From positions 4,926,653 through 4,990,652 of the forward strand of contig NC_067131.1 in NCBI RefSeq assembly GCF_021347895.1: a stretch of 64,000 nt of DNA, in the 5' to 3' direction. Below, piece by piece: positions 50,601 through 56,600 of the stretch. The notes under the pieces are model-generated. The model saw only the letters and a list, made by a program, of their open reading frames with translations. It did no database searches and was not told the origin of the DNA. This stretch comes from Acanthochromis polyacanthus (lineage: Eukaryota > Chordata > Actinopteri > Pomacentridae). A program made the position numbers and the translations under genes. Within the stretch, counting starts at the first letter, position 1. Each line of letters starts with the position of its first letter.

Positions 50601-53600
50601 GCTTTGCCACTTTTTTGCCTAACTTTTTGTCACTTTTTTGTTTTGTTTCATGTCATTTGTCTCATTTTGTTTCATTGTTTTGTCGCTTTGCCACTTTCTT
50701 GCCTAACTTTGTCATTTTGTTTCATTGCTTGTCGCTTTGCCACTTTTTGCCAAACTGTCACTTTTTTGTTTTGCTTCATGTCATTTGTCTCATTTTTTGT
50801 CATTTTGTTTCATTGTTTTGTCGCTTTGCCACTTTCTTGCCTAACTTGTTGTCACTTTTTTGTTTCATGTCATTTGTCTCATTTTTTGTCATTTTGTTTC
50901 ATTGTTTTGTCACTTTGCCACTTTCTTGCCTAACTTTTTGTCACTTTTTTGTTTTGTTTCATGTCATTTGTCTCATTTTGTTTCATTGTTTTGTCGCTTT
51001 GCCACTTTCTTGCCTAACTTTTTGTCACTTTTTTGTTTTGTTTAATGTCATTTGTCTCATTTTGTTTCATTGTTTTGTCGCTTTGCCACTTTCTTGCCTA
51101 ACTTTTTGTCACTTTTTGTTTTGTTTCATGTCATTTGTCATTTTGTTTCTCGCTTTGTCGTTCGTGTGTCATTTCTGTCGTATTTTGTCTGGTTTTGTTG
51201 TTTTTCTGTCATTTTATATGGTTTAGTTCCAGATAGCTGTGACTAAATGTTGTGTGTCTTTGTGGACACTCTGTGATCTGGAAGTTGTAATGTGGAAATC
51301 ATAAACCGATGCTGAATGTTGTTGAAATTTAACTTGTTTTTCTTAAGAAACTTCGGATTGCTCATGTTGTTTTGTAGAAAGATAATTCCTTAAATGTGAA
51401 CATTTTCAGAATGTACTTTTTTTTGCACTAAAACAAAGGAAACATCTGTAGTTGTGGCTATTTACAGGTTATTATGCTGTGATTTTAATGGTCCGGATCA
51501 CTGGAGATCAAACGCCCTAAAAGTGGAACTAAGATGAGTTTGACACCCCTGGCCTAAAACCATCCACATGCTAACTTCTACCAGGAGGTCAGAGGCTAGC
51601 AAAACCTTTAAATCTGGCGCCGCTATAGCTCCGCCAGTTTCCACTGCTCGGGACTCACACTTACGTCACCGTACGAGCTGACCGGTGAGGAAAATTTGAT
51701 GGCTATCATTAAATATCATGAACCCAATCAGGAGTGTAATGGGCTGCAAAAACACTGCAGGTACTCGAGCTCCATTTGCTTGTTAAAAAACAGACAAAGA
51801 AACCCTTCTTTGTAGATTCAGAGCAGGGCTGTCCAACATGTGGTTCGCGGACCAAAACCGGTCCTCCAGAGGATCCAATCCGGTCCTCAAAGTGTAAAAA
51901 TTACAGAGAAGACATTAACTGCAGATTTATAAAATAGCAAGACTATAAATTTAAAATCATTTTTAGACCAAGACCATTTGTTTTGATTATAAATTAAAAT
52001 ACTAGATTGTTCTTTTGTCATTTTGTGTCTCCTTTTTGTAATATTTTGGCTGTTTTTTATTGTTTTATGTCTTTTTTTGTCTGACTTTTTTCATTTTGTT
52101 TATTATAACGTTTTGTGTTTCCTTTTGTCTCGCTTGTGTTTTTTGCCTCATTTGTCATTTTGTATTTGCTGTACTTGTTGTATTGTTTAGTGTTTTTTGT
52201 CTCGCTTGTGTTGTCTACTTTTTGTCATTTTGTTTCTTGCTTTTGTCATTTTTGTCTCGTGTTTGTCGTTTGTCCATTTTTTGTTGCCTTGTAACTTTTT
52301 TCTCTAAATTTTTGTCTCTTTCATGTCATTTGTCTCATTTTTCTAATATTTTGTCTTGTTTTTGTTGTTTTTGTCTGATTTTTGTCGTTTATCTCATGTT
52401 TTTGTTTTTTTCCTGTTTTTTGTCATTTTGTGTTTTCTTTCCGTCTCGCTTGTGTTTTTTTGCCTAATTTTTTGTCATTTTGTGTTTTGCTTTATTTGTT
52501 GTATTGTGTGTTGCTTGTGTTTTTTGTCTTGCTTGTGTTGTCTGTCTACATTTCTGTCATTTTTTTTCTCGTTTTTGTCATTTTTGGTCTTGCCATTTGT
52601 GTAATTTTTTGTCTTGCTTTTGTCGTTTGTCCATTTTTTCATCTGTTTAACTTTTTGCCTGATTTTTTCTTTTTTCTCTCTTTGTCTGACCTCTGTCGTT
52701 TTGATCAAAAAGTAAACTACTATATCATTCAGTTCCAGATAGCTGTGACTAAATGCTGTGTTCCTATGCAGACACTTTGATCTGGAAGTTGTAATGAGGA
52801 AATGATAAACTGAGGCTGAATGCTGTGGAAATTTAACTTACTTTTCTTAAGAAATTTCAGGTTGTTTTGTAAAAAGATAATTCCTTAAATGTGAACATTT
52901 TCAGAATGTACTTTTTTGCTCTAAAACAAAGGAAACATCAGGAGTTGTTATTTATTATAAGTTATTATGCTGTGATTTTACTGGTCTGGTCCACTGGAGA
53001 TCATAGTGAGCTGAATGTGGAACCTGGACTAAAAATCCCTGATTTAGACGGTTGCAGAACGCGCCACGATTCTGCAACCAGACCTTTGGATGTAACCTCA
53101 CCCCAGAACCAAAATCTGACCCGGCGTTTAACCTCAGCGGCCTCGACTCTCCCCTCTGTCTCTCTCTTTATTTCCAGACAATGATACCAAAACTGAGCAG
53201 CAGACGCAGAGGACAAAAAGAGGAAATAAGAAATTCAAATCCACTTTCTTGTCGTCACACTCCTCCTTCCTGTGCGGAGGAAACCGGATGACTCCGTTTT
53301 GGAAGCATGTTCTGATAAATGACATCGATTTCTTATATAACGCCGCATCCTGTGGTTACTATACCATAATAATATTACCCCTTTTAACTTTTCAGCCTCC
53401 TCGCCCTCGGGGGGGTGGAGGAGGTAAGAAATAAAGCCGCCGTATGAGACAGAGCAGGGGCCGACGCGTAGCCCGGCAGATCCAGCGATCAATCATCTCC
53501 ACTAGTTTCAACATGTCCGAGACGGAACACGCCGGACCTCATAAAGACGCAGGAGAAAAAGGAACATAAACGATGAGACGCTATCCCCCGGTGCATGTGT

Positions 53601-56600
53601 TTGTGTCTGCGCACTTTCCTGTGTGCATCTGATTTGTTTCCAGGAACACCTCGTCAGGGGCTTTGAGATGCAAGTCAGCACAAGAAGGAAAGTGTGTTTA
53701 TACGAGTGCATGTTCTCCCCTCGATGCTCGCAAGCACCTTGAATGACTTCTTTTTTTTTTCTTTCCTCCCCCAGTGGGAGATCCTGGGAGGAGCTAAGCA
53801 GCCGCAGTCATATAAACCTAAAGGCCAAAATGAGACAAGATGTGACAAGCTCCTGAACTCTCGCCATTCAGAGCTTCACCCTTTCTGTTTCCGCAAAGAA
53901 GGAGGAGGAAAAAAAAAGTCCCTCCAGCAGAGCAGCTTTTACAACTTTGGTGAATCCCTCACAACTGCAATCAGTCATGATCAGGTCTTTAATTAATGCA
54001 ACAGGAAAGGAGAGGTCTTAGCTGGGGAAGCTGAAAACAAGCCAGTACTTAGGCTTAAATAACACTTTGATAACACTTCCATCTTTCCTTGCTGCCCGTT
54101 TTTTCCTCTGTGACTCAACAATAAGCCACCGCGCAATTTGTAAATCCAGGACATCGTATAATTTCTCCTTTAAAAAGGCTGGTTTATCTAATTATAGACA
54201 ATAAGTACTTGTTCATTTACCTCCCGCAGTATCTAGTCTCTATAGACGGAGAAATTTTTGCCTTCACACCGAAACAAGCTGGTAGCTGTGATGCTTAAAA
54301 CTACACAAAATTTACATTTTCAAATTGATATTTTTTCAAAAACAGCATAATTTCTGGTCTTTCCGACTAGTTTTCAAGGTGCTTTTGGTTTGGTAGAATG
54401 AAAATCAACTTCTGTGGATACTTCAGGTTGGAAAAAATGCCTTTTTTGTCCATTTTACAAGCATAACCTTGGTTCAAGCAAGGTTGTAGCATAATATCTC
54501 AGTCTGGGTGACAACAAACCAATAAAAAACACTGCTTTTCTACTGCTTAAATAACTACATATATTGGTGGTAAATGGGGGAAAGCTGCATTTTGGGGTGA
54601 TTTAACCTTAAAGTGTGGTATCTAGACGCTTTAGACAGAGAAATCTTTGCCTTAACATCGACACAACAGAGGAATGTAGCTGGTGATGCTTAAAATTACT
54701 CAAATTTATCTTTTAAAATTGATATTTTCCCAAACCAGCATCACTTCTAGTCTTTACAACCAGTTTTGAAGGTGCCTGTTCTTTGGTAGAATGCAGTTCC
54801 AATGAAAATCGACTTCTGTGGATACTTCAGGTTGGAAAAAAATGAATTGTTTTTTTCATTTTACAAAACAAGCAAGGTTGGAGCATGACATCTCAGTCTG
54901 GGTGAGAACAGACTAACAAAGAAGAACTTTTCACTGCTTAAATAACTACACATATTGGTGGTAAATGGGGGAAAAGGTGCATTTTGGAGCCAACCTTAAA
55001 GTGTGGCCTTTAATAGCTCAATCTGTGAATACAAATAGGCTCCAACTTTGAAGCGACACCCATTGTTGGGGCTTTTTTTATTGGTTGCTGCTCTTGTCTT
55101 TGTCCCGGTGAGACGCTGGTGTGAAGTGAACCTGCCGGCGTTTGACGCCGCATGAGAAAAAAAGGTGTGAAAGCTAACGTGGATACGCCATTGTTTGCCG
55201 TAAACAGAAGCTGGCCAGGGAGCGGGTTCCATTTGAATGTCTGTCTGCTCCTCTGGCAGACAAAACCATTTCCACAGAGTCACTGATTGCGAATGCTTCA
55301 CTTCCCTAAATCACAGATCTGCTACGAATGGCTCAAAGGCAACATTAGGCTTCATTGCGCCGTTTCAGGACAAAACAAGCACTTTCTAACATGTAGAAAT
55401 ACGGAATTCTGCTTTGCTCTGTGGCCCAACACCACTGATTCAATCCACGCTCGCTTCAAGACAATAGTGTTAACAAAAAAAACACGAGTTTCTGACATAA
55501 ATATCAGATTCCCTGCCACAATTAATCCATTAGATGTCAACTATTGTGCCAAACTATGATCATATTCAATAGGTTTGGGTAATTTTTTTAAAAATAACGT
55601 GTAAATTCTTCAATTCCATCTTTTTAAATGTGAATATTTTCTGGTTTTATTTCATTTCTATGACAGAAAACCAATTGCCATTGAGTTGCAGACCAAGTAA
55701 GACATCCGAGGACGACATTTTGGGCTTTGAGAAACACTGATTAACATATTTAAACACTTTTATAACATTCTGACAATGAATATAATCATTAGTTGCAACA
55801 CTAATAAAAAGTACTCTGCTTAAAGTGATAATATCGTGTCCTAAATGGTGTTTTCAATGCTCAATGACAGATTAAAATCTACTCAAAAACATCAACTCCC
55901 CCTGCCCCTTCATAAAACTTAATTCTTTTATGAATATTCAAATGTTTTCCATTTCAGAAGTTTAGTTAAAGCACTAAATATGTCTCCTAGTTCACTTAAA
56001 GGTCCAACTTTTCACACCACTCTTGCTGGTTTCCAATAAGGCTGCCACTAATGATTATTTTCATTTCTGGTTGATTAACCAGCTTCTTGTTTGGTGTATA
56101 AAAGGTCAGAAAATACACTCACTCTGTGTTTCCCACATATTTAGATGTCTTGTTTTGTCCACAACCCAAAGATATTCAGAATTCTGTCACACTGGAGCAA
56201 AGAAACCCAAGAAATGTTCACATTTAAGAGGGATTTTACACCATCTTTCTTACAAAATTACTCAAATCGATTAGCTGAACAGTTGGCAACTAATCGATTA
56301 ATCGATGCAGCTCCGGTTTCCAAAGTAATCGCAACTTGTCCGAGCTTCACACATTCATCACTCTGCACGGTGAAGCTCAAACGTCCACGTAAAAATCAGA
56401 ACACACAAAGAGACGGGATTTATCGGGTCGACTTCGCTCACGTTAGAATATAAATGTCATAAATGAGCCTTTAAAGCTCCACATCAAAGCACATCAAAGC
56501 AACAAAAGTCACACCTCGTGGTGCAAGTTCTCATCTCCAGACCTGCTGTCCTGCCTCCACTGGTCTCCAAGTTACGACCAAAAGCTTCATAATGACTCAG

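Noticed and set aside
49859..51226. 455-codon open frame, rich in Phe, Cys and His
   Set aside because: It lies wholly inside the minisatellite of a hAT-type MITE. The repeat simply lacks stops in one frame; neighbouring frames give similar repetitive products.
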